This document shows, one piece after another, positions 1 through 11,100 of a stretch of 64,000 bases of DNA. The stretch lies in NCBI GenBank assembly GCA_025024175.1, contig QCXZ01000001.1, positions 744,001 through 808,000 on the forward strand, in the 5' to 3' direction. Every line of letters begins with the position of its first letter. Position 1 is the first letter of the stretch. The stretch is from Rhyzopertha dominica. Lineage: Eukaryota; Arthropoda; Insecta; Coleoptera; Bostrichidae. Below the pieces are notes generated by a model. It was not told the DNA's origin and did not search any database. It saw nothing but the letters and a program-made list of their open reading frames with translations. Made by a program: the position numbers and the translations under genes.

Positions 1-1271
1 TTCACGTTCCGTGCCTAATCTAATATTTACCAAATCAGTAATTACGTACATAGTGTGCATTGTCGACATATATACGTTATTCATAATGGAGCTGGATTTT
101 GTAAAGGGCAATCGCATAATTTTTTAACCATCTCCTTGCACAAGGAAAGTACTGTTATGAGTACGAGCTTGATAACTGCGGATTTTTTACTTGACCTTTT
201 TTTATTGAATCACTTGTACCAAAATACAGTAAATCTAAATGCACCTAGTCCAAAACACTACTATAAGAACACTACTAGTTCAGAAAACTATACTATATTA
301 TTAATTAATTTAATTCGCTGAAGCTCCATTTTCCTTGCGATATTTTTAATGATAGTATAATATCCTTATGTAGGCTTGATTGCTCATATTGAACATTAGA
401 TGATATATTTTTGTTTTGGGTTTGGATTCTGTCTAATTTTTATTCCTGCAATATTTGGTGTATTATATATTAATTATTCTAGATTATAACACCTGAAGAC
501 GGCTTAAACCAATCAGTAGGGCTTAAACGTAGTCAAAATACATGTTTTATATTTAGAGAAGAAAACGATAGCCCACAAAAAATAACTAATATTTCTAAGA
601 AAGTTGGAATTAAAATTTGGAATACGTTCATATAGTTATGGCGTAACAAGTTTATTAATTACATCTTGTAGCATATTGAACGCTAGTTGGATTTCTTATT
701 TAAATGCGTATCCTATATATCTCGTTTTAAACAGCTACCTTAATGAAAAAAAAATCAGAAAACGTAATTGGCTGAAATGTATACTCTGTTGGCAAGCAAA
801 TACTAATTTTCCCAAATCCTGGTTTTACATGCGAAGTTCCGTATACATTTTCCTGATAAAATTTATAGCCCGGGGTGCCAACATTATTTACGGGAGACCA
901 GTACTACGGGTATCTGAAAAAGTAATGAATATTGCCGCAAACCTCCAGGCACTCTAATCAAGCNACGTTTGTAGCAAGTTTTTGCTTCCTCTTCCATGAA
1001 TTACACTCAATTTATCATGNGATTTGGGTNCACACATAAAAAGGTCGATATTGCCATACCAATTTTTATAAATTCAATATAATTGGTACAAGGTTAGGTC
1101 AGGCCAGGTCGGGCTTTATTAATAAAACTACTACTCAAAGGAGCTTGCAGTCAACATCCGAATGACTTGTTTGACAATTGCTATTTTCCTCACTGCCATC
1201 AGATTCTATTCGAAAAATGGTCTGGGAAAGTATGAAGAATAGGGGTATAAATAATAAGCTCAGAAAAAAGC
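1..1271. other. AT-rich region without recognised gene
   Basis: I see no homology-bearing coding sequence here. An open frame at 604-957 (plus, 117 codons) has no recognisable domain and the AT-rich residue make-up of random translation. A short motif at about 493-533 (CTGAAGA, a short spacer, then TTAAACGTAGTC) resembles motifs often seen near ends of insect retroelements and is treated under findings. Single N bases at 964, 1019 and 1030 mark assembly uncertainty. Confidence 0.6.
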
Positions 1272-2240
1272 GACACAAAAAATTATGTCAGAACAAGCAA
1301 CATGGAATCACAGGATTTTCAAGTAGTGGATGGATTAACGCAAGGGGGGGGTGTTAAGCCCAACACTGTTTATCATGGTAATGGACGATATATTGTGGGA
1401 ACTACACAACAAGGCTAACGAAGTCAAATTAGGGTATAGAAAATTAAAGGTGATAAAGCTAGCAGAATACGCATTTGCAGATGACCTGATGATCTGTGCA
1501 GAAAATGAAGAAAAGTTACAACAAAATGTAGAGTTGTGGGAGAATGAACTAACAAAACGTAAAATGTTAATAAATACGAGCAAGACTAAAACAATGGTCA
1601 TAGGAAAGGAAGACAAAAAGATAGACATGACAATAAATGGGAAACAAATAGAACAGGTTAAAAGTTTTAAGTATCTAGGAGTTACAATACAAATCAATGG
1701 AAGTATGGATGAAGAAATAAGTGAAAGGATCACCTGTGCAATAAAGGTGTATCGCTCACTAAACAGGGCGTTAATAAGTAAAAAGGAAATAAGTGATAAG
1801 ACAAAAATGACGGTATACAAGACCCTTTATAGACCAATTTTGACATATGGTAGTGGGTGTTAAGTGATAGACTTTTAAGTAGACTGCAGGCAACAGAGAT
1901 GAAATACTTGAAACGTGTTAAAGGGGTGATTAGAATGGACAGAATAAGAAACGATGGAATCAGAGAAAAACTAGAAATAGAGTCGATTAAACAAACTATG
2001 GAAGAGAATAAATTAAAGTGGTTCGGGCACTTGGTGAGAATGAACGAGGAAAGACCAGCAAAACTAGTGTGGGAGGCAAAAATACAAGGAAAGAAAAGAA
2101 GAGGAAGACCGCAGAAGACATGGAACATGACAGTGGCCGAGGCCTTGAGGAAGAGAAACCTCACCTGGGACGAAGCTAGAAGAATAGCAAAGGATAGGAC
2201 TTAGTGGAAGAAAATAGTACAAAAGACAGTAAACGAGTGA
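1272..2240 (+). pseudogene. RTE-type LINE reverse transcriptase, C-terminal part (frameshifted)
   Basis: This is the 3' part of a non-LTR retrotransposon ORF2, which in life copies element RNA into genomic DNA. Reading begins at an NYVRTS segment (1275 on). It continues through the RT motif GGVLSPTLF, the catalytic FADD box (about 1476-1487), an INTSKTK segment and FKYLGVTI (thumb). After a frame change near 1858 it goes on into the LINE tail with WFGHLVRM and RGRPQKTW. The frame is broken at an eight-G run (1344-1351), where seven would keep frame, again near 1858, and by a TAG at 2202-2204. WKKIVQ continues to a TGA at 2238-2240. The 5' half (endonuclease and fingers) is absent, a usual 5' truncation. 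The RTE/BovB-like assignment rests on the YLGV and HLVRM...GRP pattern; another LINE clade with a similar tail is possible. Confidence 0.85.
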
Positions 2241-3993
2241 GAGACACTGCATACCTTTACACCCTACGGGTAAAAGAACTAAGTCAGTTCATGGTCGGCT
2301 GTTTTTTGTCACACGTCAAAATTCTCGAAAAAATGAAGACACTACTGTTCCATTATTTTAAGGAAAACAGCTATCGTAAACCATGAGCGCTAACATTGAG
2401 AACCTTTATGGTTGTTTTGGTATCGGTTATGCTTTAAAGGCAATTGCATGTGGCCTACTTCGTGTCGAATTTCCCTAAATCGATACCCGGAGTAATTACG
2501 TCGAAATTACTTAGTATGTCTATAGCACACCTTCTCAACTTACAAAATTACCTTTCAAAGGCGGGGGNGATCGAACTTCGCATAATAGCTAACGTTGGGA
2601 GGCTTCCCAATATAAATTTCCTGACAAGCAGATTAGGTCGCCTCATGATAATATAATAACCTAAATTGCCGACGGGACTGCCAGCTACGCTTCAACCGCA
2701 AGTTATAGACAGCGTATAAATATTACATCTAATCTCCGCTGCTTAAGGAGTTGATAGCGGTGGCAAAGATTTGAAATTCAAACCGCTATCGAACTCGACA
2801 GGAAGACTGATGTTCGGTAAAGCAAACCCGCTCACAGTGATTTATATCCCGCCACTTAAGGCTGGAAACAAACGCCATTATTTCTACGAGAACCTGAAAG
2901 TGTAATCCGCCGTTGAGGATCCGAAGAGGCAGTTTCCTGTTTTATTTCGTATCCCTTTGTGGCTCATCAGGCTTAATGCTGGGAAAACCACTTTTGTTCG
3001 GATATGAGCTAGACACTAGGTCTATAGAAATTATATTCTTGCCAAAAACTGCTTACAGCTTTATAGAATACCGCAATTGATCGCACCAGTATTTTGGAGT
3101 AAAAATGGTGACTTTTGATTGTACACAAGACAGCAATAAGTTTATGGGAGAAGATCGAGCGATATATTTACATCATGTCAATGATTTCACGTGGTGTTTG
3201 CTGTTTTACTTGTTTAACAAAGTTTAATTGCCAGGCCTTGATATTTATTACATTAGAAGAAGTGAAACTGGACTTTGGCTGGTTTTCTTGCATACTACTT
3301 CAAGTACCTAAATATGTTTTATTTACCTGCAATAGGGAAAATTAATGTCATTTATAACTTACGTCATCACGCTGCCTTTGCCGAAATCTGCTTATTCAAG
3401 TGACCTGAGATGGTCAAATTTCCGGGAAATCCTGATTCGCCGCTGTGGGCGCTTTTTCCCATAGAACTACTCTTACAGGAGAGTTAGAAAAGTTTCCAAC
3501 TAAATTGTCCCCCCTTCACGTGCCACGGGAATCCTTAGGGATGAGAGTGGCAGCCGATTTCTTCGCAGAACTTGCCTAAAAATAGAACCCATTGTTAAAA
3601 CCGTACGTCAGCAGCACGAATGATTACTACTTCTTTGTCAGATAAGAATTTTCCTTTGGCTAATGCAGATGTAGGTGTGTGTATATATAAATCAAATATT
3701 TTAATATCATACAGGGTCCTCTGCATTTATTTTACAATACGTAAGGTGTATGTACATTCCAGGCAAATATTAAGTGTGTTCACATTTGGTATATCAGTTA
3801 TTTGAATAGATAAGGTAGCAATTAAACGGGAAATGTTTTCCAGAAATCAATGCCGCCATTTTTTAATTTCGATATATTTTGAAAGACTAAAATTTGCCGA
3901 TTTCAATTTTCCTCAAATAACTCGCTAGCACCTAATGCTACTACCTTTACATTGTTAAGACGTCTTCCTAAGATACATTTTTGATGTTAAGTG
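2241..3993. other. Unique-looking region, no gene seen
   Basis: No supported ORF or RNA gene. The block at about 2680-3000 is less AT-rich than its surroundings and may be single-copy, but has no long open frame. At about 3326-3345, on the minus strand, a weak pyrimidine tract plus TTGCAG abuts GTAAATA; it is a poorer version of the zero-length splice sites described on the plus strand. Confidence 0.5.
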
Positions 3994-4209
3994 TTAATAG
4001 AAATCCCATAATCTTGTACAATTGTTAGTTTCTACTGGTGGTATTTGCTTTTCCCTAATATTGTATTTCGGAATTCCAGTTTCTAAAGTTATTGAACGAA
4101 CTCGTCTACCTACCCTACCTGGATTGTTCACAACAGTTAAATTATTTTCACGTATGTAATCATGATACTTGGTGGCTTGCTCTCCTTTGTTTGGAGATTC
4201 AAAGTTCAC
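3994..4209 (-). pseudogene. Possible LINE apurinic-type endonuclease scrap
   Basis: The translated segment has NKGEQ...YIRENNLTVVNNPG followed by a RSITLETG stretch. This resembles the part of LINE APE-type endonuclease domains where a 'leave the others, go to your own site' loop (xxNLxVVNxPG) precedes the DxTL motif. Only about 70 residues are visible, the expected catalytic Asp of the DxTL motif is not seen, and both sides decay at once. It could be a chance match. No reverse transcriptase in this orientation lies nearby. Confidence 0.3.
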
Positions 4210-5272
4210 TAAATCCTAATTACCATCTTAAAAATAGTCCGGTATGGTCGTGGTCTTTCCGCAATTTCTAAACTGCTTCATTTGAAAATTTATGTACCAT
4301 TATCAGTACTTATCAGTCTCAATAATAATTATTTATAATTAGTACTATGGTACTATGCTAGAACTCTTCTAAATCTCGCGTCAGTATCACTTTTAGTAAT
4401 TTAGTATTTTATTTTGTTTGTATTTGTCGTATAAATGAAGATTTATATAGATATGTTGGATTATATTGAAAAACAATTATTAAGAACTATTCAGCTAATC
4501 AAAAATCAGATATGGTTACTACAAGAAAAATAGAAGATAGGGAAACAAACGAATCACTAGTTTTTCTCAACACAAACTAAAACTCACGCTGAATAGCCGT
4601 CTATCTTGTACGAATGTGAACTATGTAGTTACAATTTTGCTGGAAACTTCAAAATAATTACCCGCTGGAACAGTCTACAATTCGAAGGCCTCGAAGCAGA
4701 CACATTAGCTTAGTTGTTGGGTATGCAATCTGATCATGCTCCATAAATTACCTTTGTTTCGCGTATTCACGTAATGTATCAGATGAAGCTCTGTGTAATA
4801 TAACATGTAGATACTCATAACTCGGAACTTCATTACTAAGAAGTTTTTCTAATCAAATTTGCTGATGCTCTTCGAATTCATAAACTGTAACAAGCCGAAA
4901 GTGAACTATGAAGTTTTCTTTATATTTATTTGTAGCATCATCTTTTGTATGCTGATTATTCGCATATACAAGGTAATTTTATTGGATGACACATTGGTAT
5001 ATCTAATCAATTATAATAAATAATATTCTCTAAAAACATGCTGCACCCTATAGAATATCCAGGTTCAAATCCGGTCTGTAACATTTTCTTTTAATGGATA
5101 TACCTTAGGGTACCTAGCCAACAATAAATAATTAATATTGGCTGTTTATTCGGAAAAGAATATCTATTATATGTATTGGACAAATAATAATACCAAAACC
5201 AATTATTAAAATCTATAATTCAAGTTATATTGCAAGAAGTATGACAGATCTCCTTACTACAATTAGAAATTA
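4210..5272. other. AT-rich region without recognised gene
   Basis: Very AT-rich, with no supported coding sequence. A short GGTTCAAATCC at about 5062-5073 looks like a tRNA B box, but no matching A box or cloverleaf could be found. Confidence 0.5.
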
Positions 5273-5274
5273 TA

Positions 5275-5372
5275 GTAATGTAACTCTCTTACCGTTTTCA
5301 CAACCCTGCACTACTACTTACCTTTCATTTACAGGCACAGTTGGAACGGCACGCGACCCCTCATAAATCAAA
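5275..5372 (+). repeat. Left terminal inverted repeat of the DD82E element
   Basis: Starts GTAATGTAACTCTCTTACCG next to a TA. It pairs with the reverse complement of the right end through CAACCCTGCA, CTTTCAT and GACCCCTCA-like blocks. The match is interrupted by an insertion of roughly 20 bases about halfway, so the left end has diverged more than the right. Confidence 0.75.
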
Positions 5373-5973
5373 CCCTCTCTTTGTGATTTTGCGAATTTGC
5401 AGTGCCGGCTTTAGGCCGTTTTAAAACTCGTTTTTTGTTTATGTAGTGTATATTATTCTAAGTAGTTTTTAATCATTCGGTTAATAAGAGGTTTTACATC
5501 GATTGTTTTTATTTACGTCTCAAAATGAATTGTACGTAGTTTTAGATGAGTAGCAACATTATTTTGCACAAGCAAAGTATATCTAGTTATAATGAAATTT
5601 GTAATCTAACTAGACAACATGCACATCTGAGCATTTTTTAATATGCAAAGAAAAATCTCGCATTCCTAAATATTTTTATTTTGATTTTTAACATTCCTGT
5701 AATATTTATATCCTGTGAATATGTTGAATGCTGTGCTAGCCGAAATTTATAAACAATACATTTTAATATTTTTACAATCTTTTAACTGTTGGAAACATGC
5801 GGTTAACGGGTAACATAACTAAATATGTAAATAAAAGGCAAGTATTTTAAAAGAAAATAATAAGAGTATATATTTTTTTATCTAAAGCTCTAAATACAAA
5901 AAAATAATTCCATACATCTATTATATTCTTACAAAAAAGTCTAACAAGTTTACACCGACATAACTTAAATATA

Positions 5974-7245
5974 TTAATTATTATAATCATCACTACTGTT
6001 AAATTCTGAATCACTGCTAGCATCATCATTACCATGTATTATAAAATTTTCAATTGCAATAACATGCTTAATACAGCTTTTCCACAGTTCTTTCGTTATA
6101 CTACTTACCTCTCTACGCACTAAATCTACAACTCCCGAACTTAAACGCGGACATGTATTGTTTCTTAGTCTTCCTTTTTGAAGCGTACTCCACACTAATT
6201 CAATTGGGTTTAAAACGCAATAATACGGTAGCAAACGCATAACTATATGTCCATGTCCTTTCGCTAGTTCATCTACTCGATATTGTTTAGGTATGTTGAG
6301 ATTTTTTATTATTGTCAACAGATCTTTTTTGGGAACTTTTCCGTCCGGAATTGTAATTTTATTCTTTTTCATGTAATCAATTATTTCTATTTTTTGTAGC
6401 TGATGTTGGCGCCTTGTTCATTAATTTTGAACGATAACTCCCGTTATCCATGACTATAACAGATCCTGGTGGTAGCCCTGGCAGTAACTGCTCCTGAAAC
6501 CGAGTTTCAAAAAGTGCAGAGTCCATGTCGCAATGGTAGTCAGCAGAACAATTTTGGATCTGTTTCGCTGACAGTAATAAGCCATTGCCACCCATCCATT
6601 ACTTCCTCCCGCATGAGGAATTATAATCCTTTTTCCTCTCGAAGGTGGTGCTTGCAGAACGCAGTTATTTGTCCCATCTGTCAGACCTTTTTTGATCAAG
6701 TTGCGGGTGTCGTACCACGTTTTTATATAATCCCATCTCATTCTTTTTAGTCGGGTTGATTCCATTATGGACAAACGTTGGTTTAATGTACTACAATTAA
6801 AACCGATGCTCCTCAAGTATTTTCTGAACCACTCTTCGCAATAACTTATGTCATATCCTAATCCCAAAAGTTTTAATTTCAGACTTGCCGTAGTTGGAAC
6901 TTTATTTTCCTTATACATTTGGTAAATCACTTTTTTAATTTCTATCCCAAACTCTTTTGATATATTTAGAAATATCTCCGAATTGCGTGATTTTCTTTGC
7001 CTTTATTTTCAATAATAGCTCTCACAGTCGTGTAGGGGACACTAACCATTCCACTTGTCACTTTTAACGGAGCACTGCACTCTTTTTTTATCAAAAAAAT
7101 TGTAAACATTTTTTATGATTTCTTTGGCAACTTGGGTAAGGTAACGACAATTCCTCCTGTTTTCGTCAATTTGCACTTCCATGTCAGCGTCAGCAACTTC
7201 ATTCTGAGCGGTACTTGGAGCAGCTTTTTCCCAAGGACGGAACAT
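5974..7245 (-). pseudogene. DD82E transposase pseudogene
   Basis: Transposase of the surrounding element; it would cut and rejoin the element ends in the nucleus. Pieces in order: N-terminal segment from the ATG at 7245 (MFRPWEKAA), a helix-turn-helix-like region (6930 to about 6750, with YDISYCEEWFRKYL), then the DDE_3-type catalytic core. The core has KKGLTDGTNN, RIIIPHAGGSNGW, the second Asp in VIMDNGSY (about 6450) and the Glu in VLNPIELVW (about 6200). An acidic serine-rich tail ends at 5974. Frame changes fall near 7000, 6550-6600 and 6375-6400. At the place where the family has a DET triplet before WYD, the sequence reads YIKTWYD, so the first catalytic Asp seems lost as well. Not functional as it stands. 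Confidence 0.85.
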
Positions 7246-7344
7246 TTTTCGCTTCTCTTGTCTCGCGCACAGAAATACTAAGACTGAATACTAGTTTTGG
7301 TTTGACCGGTAGGGAACTTTAAATAATCCGACCCTGCTTAACCA

Positions 7345-7475
7345 TCTTCCGAAAATCGGACCTAAATTTATGGCAATCCGGTTATTTGCGGTAACTTGTG
7401 AGGGGCCGCCTGCTGTTCGAGATGAAAGATAAATTTTATTGCAGGGTTGTAATAACGGCAAGAGAGTTGCATTAC
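7345..7475 (-). repeat. Right terminal inverted repeat of the DD82E element
   Basis: Ends at GAGAGTTGCATTAC followed by TA. Its reverse complement agrees closely for about 150 bases with the solo sequence starting at 58214, including the blocks GGCCCCTCACAAGTTACCG and TAGGTCCGATTTTCGG. This makes it the better preserved version of this element end. Confidence 0.8.
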
Positions 7476-7849
7476 TACAATTCGTAAGCGGTTAAATGTC
7501 TGTAAAATGTCACCCAGCGTAAGAGTATATAAATGAAAAGGAAAATTCACTACCTATGTTTCTTTCAGGAACTGGATCGTTTTTTAATGCAAAATGTTAT
7601 GATAGCCATCGACTAGTGTTATGTTATGCTATTGTAACAATCTTTTGCTGCTTAATATCCAAAGGGTCCTTGAGGAAGGAGATCCATAAACAAAATGTGG
7701 ACAATTTTCCTTGAAAATTTCATAAGATTATCGGAAGAGCGCGAAAGCAATAACCTTTTAACGTACAGGCATCCATCCAGCGACTTGTTATTTGTTCATT
7801 CGAGCACTTAGTCATACGGAGAAGTAAATAGATACATTAGGAAGATGAA

Positions 7850-8160
7850 GCCTGAAACCTGTCGACGTCCGGCGGTCGTAGTATCGTAGTGTACGCGTAA
7901 AATTCTTTACGTCATCGAAGCGAGAGTAAAGCTCCTGCCCCCACTCCAATCGACGCGAAATAGTAAGCTCAGGCTGGCGTCGCGGTGCTTGCCCGGAAGG
8001 CAGTATCTGCGACGACGTCGTTTAGTCTGGATGGTAGATTTGGAGGAGGCTTGGTTCCGATCGGACAGATCACATGTGACTGCCGACGCGGGACGTTGAC
8101 CGTTCAACCGAACATCAGAATTCGATTTCAGCCACTGATAGCGTAAATCACTCGGCACAG
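7850..8160. promoter_or_regulatory. CG-rich block, possible promoter or 5' exon
   Basis: This stretch is dense in CG dinucleotides (CGTCGACG-type runs, GACGACGTCG, CCGACGCGGGACG), in sharp contrast to the AT-rich flanks. It holds no convincing long ORF: the 83-codon minus-strand frame at 7907-8158 is low-complexity in character. On the plus strand the block ends CACAG followed by GTAGGA (8160/8161), an acceptable but not strong 5' splice site. An unmethylated promoter with a noncoding first exon is one reading; an old GC-rich repeat is another. Confidence 0.3.
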
Positions 8161-11100
8161 GTAGGATTTGTGTCGTGTAGGGCGTTTTCTGCTTGAATCC
8201 AACTGTAATTATGTGTTCGATACTCGAAGTTAGATTCGAACTACCCCTCTGAAAATTACAATTTGTATTGTAGGCATAAAACCTACGAGCATATGAATAT
8301 TAAAATGTGTGATACAATATGCTTAATAGGATTTCCTAGAAAATGAAATTATAAATTTGCATGGCAAAAGGTATAATAGTGATGAGCCTAAAAGCTACTT
8401 TACAATAAATGTGTGCGTTAAACGGTATTTCGTAGTAATAAACGATTGCTGCCGGTTTTTCGGAGCTATAAGTATTTTGGTTTTTAATTTTTCCTAAAAA
8501 CTAGATTTTTTTGTCCTCTAATGAAAGCATTATTTTTTGTATGTTATTCTAATAGAGCTACTTTAGAAGAATCATATATTATACATAGTCCATTTCATAA
8601 CAATTCTAAAGACATCAGTAATTATTAATCGTGGCATTCATAGAGTTCTGTACTCTTAAAAATATAGAGGAGTACTATGCTTGGAATATACCTGTCAATA
8701 TTTGCTCACTAGACCTTTTCTTTTAATTTTTTTTTAAGATTGCAACTACTGCATTGTTTTTGATATACGCCTGCTTGGTCTTTTTTATCTTCTTTATCCT
8801 TCGAGTTTCCTAAAAGATTTATGATAGTAAGTATTATTGGCGGTATATGCTAGTTTTAAATGAAAAGGTTTTTTTGTACTTTACTTTCCTAAGTACAGTT
8901 TCTACTGTTTTAAGTACCCACTATGAACTGCAATATTATTAATATATTACCTATATATGGAAAATTGGTCAATCTATTAATTTGTAGGTGCAAAGCAGAA
9001 ATTTTATGTTGATGGTAATGACTATAAACCTATATGTGTAGTAGTAAAATCAAGATTCAAGAATATATTCAATCGACCTCTTAATTCTTAAAGCATATCT
9101 TATTTCCTTTCTGACAAATTTATTTGCGGGTAGATTCGAAACAGGTTTCAAAAACAAATAATACCTGACAATTATCGTGTTATCCTGGACTATTGTGTTG
9201 TTAAAAAAATACATGCTGATCAATACTTTCTGCTAAATGCATGAAAAACATATTGTCGTGAGTATTTTCTTATATTAACGTTCGAGAATGGATATTTAAT
9301 AATCTGAATATTCTCTACGTATTTTGCTAAATTATTAATTTACTTACCGTATATGTTCACTACTATCCATAACTGAATTACTGAAAACTTACACGGAACA
9401 TGAACAAAACAGGTGACACCACCAAATCAAAGGCTTTGTGTTTTGCAGCTCCACAAGCATTCTACAAAAATCACCACTGGTAAACTTGATATTTACTTGT
9501 ATTATAATACAATCACAATCTATTCTCCCTAACAGAGGTAGTTAATCACTTTTCTGCCAACTAATTTAACTAGTTCTTGAGAGTTTTTTTTTATTGCAAC
9601 ATAAAATACGCCTAAGACTTCCAAAATTCACCTCCCCTTTACTCAAGGCAACGCGTCGTGCGACGATTCGTATTTCGCATCAGAAACTTAATTGCGAGGT
9701 GATTCCTTGCGTACTTTTCAGATGTAGGTGTTTCTAATTTTAAGGCAGATTGTCAAAAACCTAATTTATCGTGGAACTCAAGAAAAGTAATCCATCGGAT
9801 TTAAACAAGGTTCCAGATTCAATTAATTTGTTACAGCGCTGAAGTTGTGAAGGCCTGTTTCGTTCTGCTCAAATCATTTCCTATTTCTAAGGTAATTTAT
9901 CCAGAACGGCTTCAAAATGAGCTCGAAGAAAATTTGAACCACGTTATGCTTTACATATGTTGCATTAATAATTTGCGGTTGCAGAAGTTACCTAGATAGT
10001 GTATGACAGACAGACAGAAAGTATGATTATTTAGCGTTAACTTATCTTAAAACTTTAGGCAAATTTGAGATAATTTTTGTTTAAAGTGAGTTCCTTCTAT
10101 GTTGAACAATAGCAATTATTTACTTTCTATCAGCAATTGAAATTATAATGCAATTTTAAAATGACACACACTTCTTACTTCAGTTGTGAATTGAAATTCT
10201 CCAAATTCTAACAATTTTTGTTCCTTTTTTGTTAAATGTTATTTGCTTTTCAAAATCTTCTAATAATTACAATAAAGGCGTACACCATTTTGTAGCAGTT
10301 TTAGCAAACTGCTTACTTCTAACAAATACTTTACTAAACTATGATAATAGTATTACTAAAAATACTGTACTATAGTAAGCTTTTTGCTTCTAATGATACC
10401 AGATACTTTTTTAGATGAAGGTAGCAAAAATTTTAGATGGAATATAAACGAATCGACAGTGAAAAAGTATATTAATCATGTGAATCAACGCAGATTCACC
10501 CAGAAACGAATCATGTTATTACCTATATTTCTACATATACCTATACACTACTTCAATCTCCATTAATCACCTGTTTCAAATGAAATAAGAGGTTTTATAT
10601 TGATTGACTTAATGTATTGATCAGCAGAATACTTTATTTATTTATTTATGTACTTTTCCTGCGAGTGTGAGTGGATACTACACCGTGAAAGTGTTTTCTA
10701 TAATAACATAAAAAGGGGCTAAGACATTGAGAAGAAACCAGGGAATTTAGAAACTCAATCCTATACCTAAAAATACCACTCAACAGAAAATTAAATGAGT
10801 ATTCAAACGCAGCCTGAAATTCTCCACGGATAAACATGCAGGTATGGCATGGCCTTACAAGGTTTTCAATTTAATTTACAACTTTAATTATCCTTGTGGC
10901 CATCATTGAATTTTCTTCCACTGACATAACTAATCTACAGACAAAATTTATTGTGCTGAATATGCATCCACCGTCTACAGTAAATTTACGGTAGGTAATT
11001 ACCAAAAGAAAATCGCTAACTTCGTAATTTGTAGTTTGGAACAATTGTGGCTGCCGGTAAGCCATAATATATAAGGAACTTGGGACTTCCAGTTTGTAAA

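Larger units (their letters stand above)
5275..7475 (-). mobile_element. Tc1/mariner-superfamily element, DD82E (Sailor-like), nearly full length
   Basis: A 2.2-kb DNA transposon whose ends are imperfect inverted repeats beginning GTAATGYAACTCTCTT. It is flanked by TA on both sides (5273-5274 and 7476-7477), the target duplication of the Tc1/mariner superfamily. The transposase remnant fills the interior on the minus strand. After allowing for frameshifts, about 82 residues separate the second Asp (in MDNGSY) from the Glu (in LNPIEL). This is far longer than the 34-41 of classical families and fits the group called DD82E/Sailor. A second copy of its 7475-side end lies alone at 58214-58365, so the family has moved more than once. 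Confidence 0.8.

Noticed and set aside
604..957. 117-codon plus-strand ORF
   Set aside because: No domain, AT-driven residues (Ile, Asn, Tyr, Ser), no support as a gene.
1088..1112. Telomere-like GGTTAGGTCAGGCCAGG
   Set aside because: Only one degenerate TTAGG unit; no array.
1335..2164. Minus-strand ORFs of 161 and 144 codons
   Set aside because: They are antisense shadows of the LINE reverse transcriptase on the plus strand.
3310..3345. Minus-strand acceptor-donor junction (TTGCAG-GTAAATA)
   Set aside because: Weak donor and on the opposite strand to the two strong sites; within chance expectation.
5041..5090. tRNA-like GGTTCAAATCC
   Set aside because: Matches a B box only; no A box, acceptor pairing or anticodon arm could be drawn around it.
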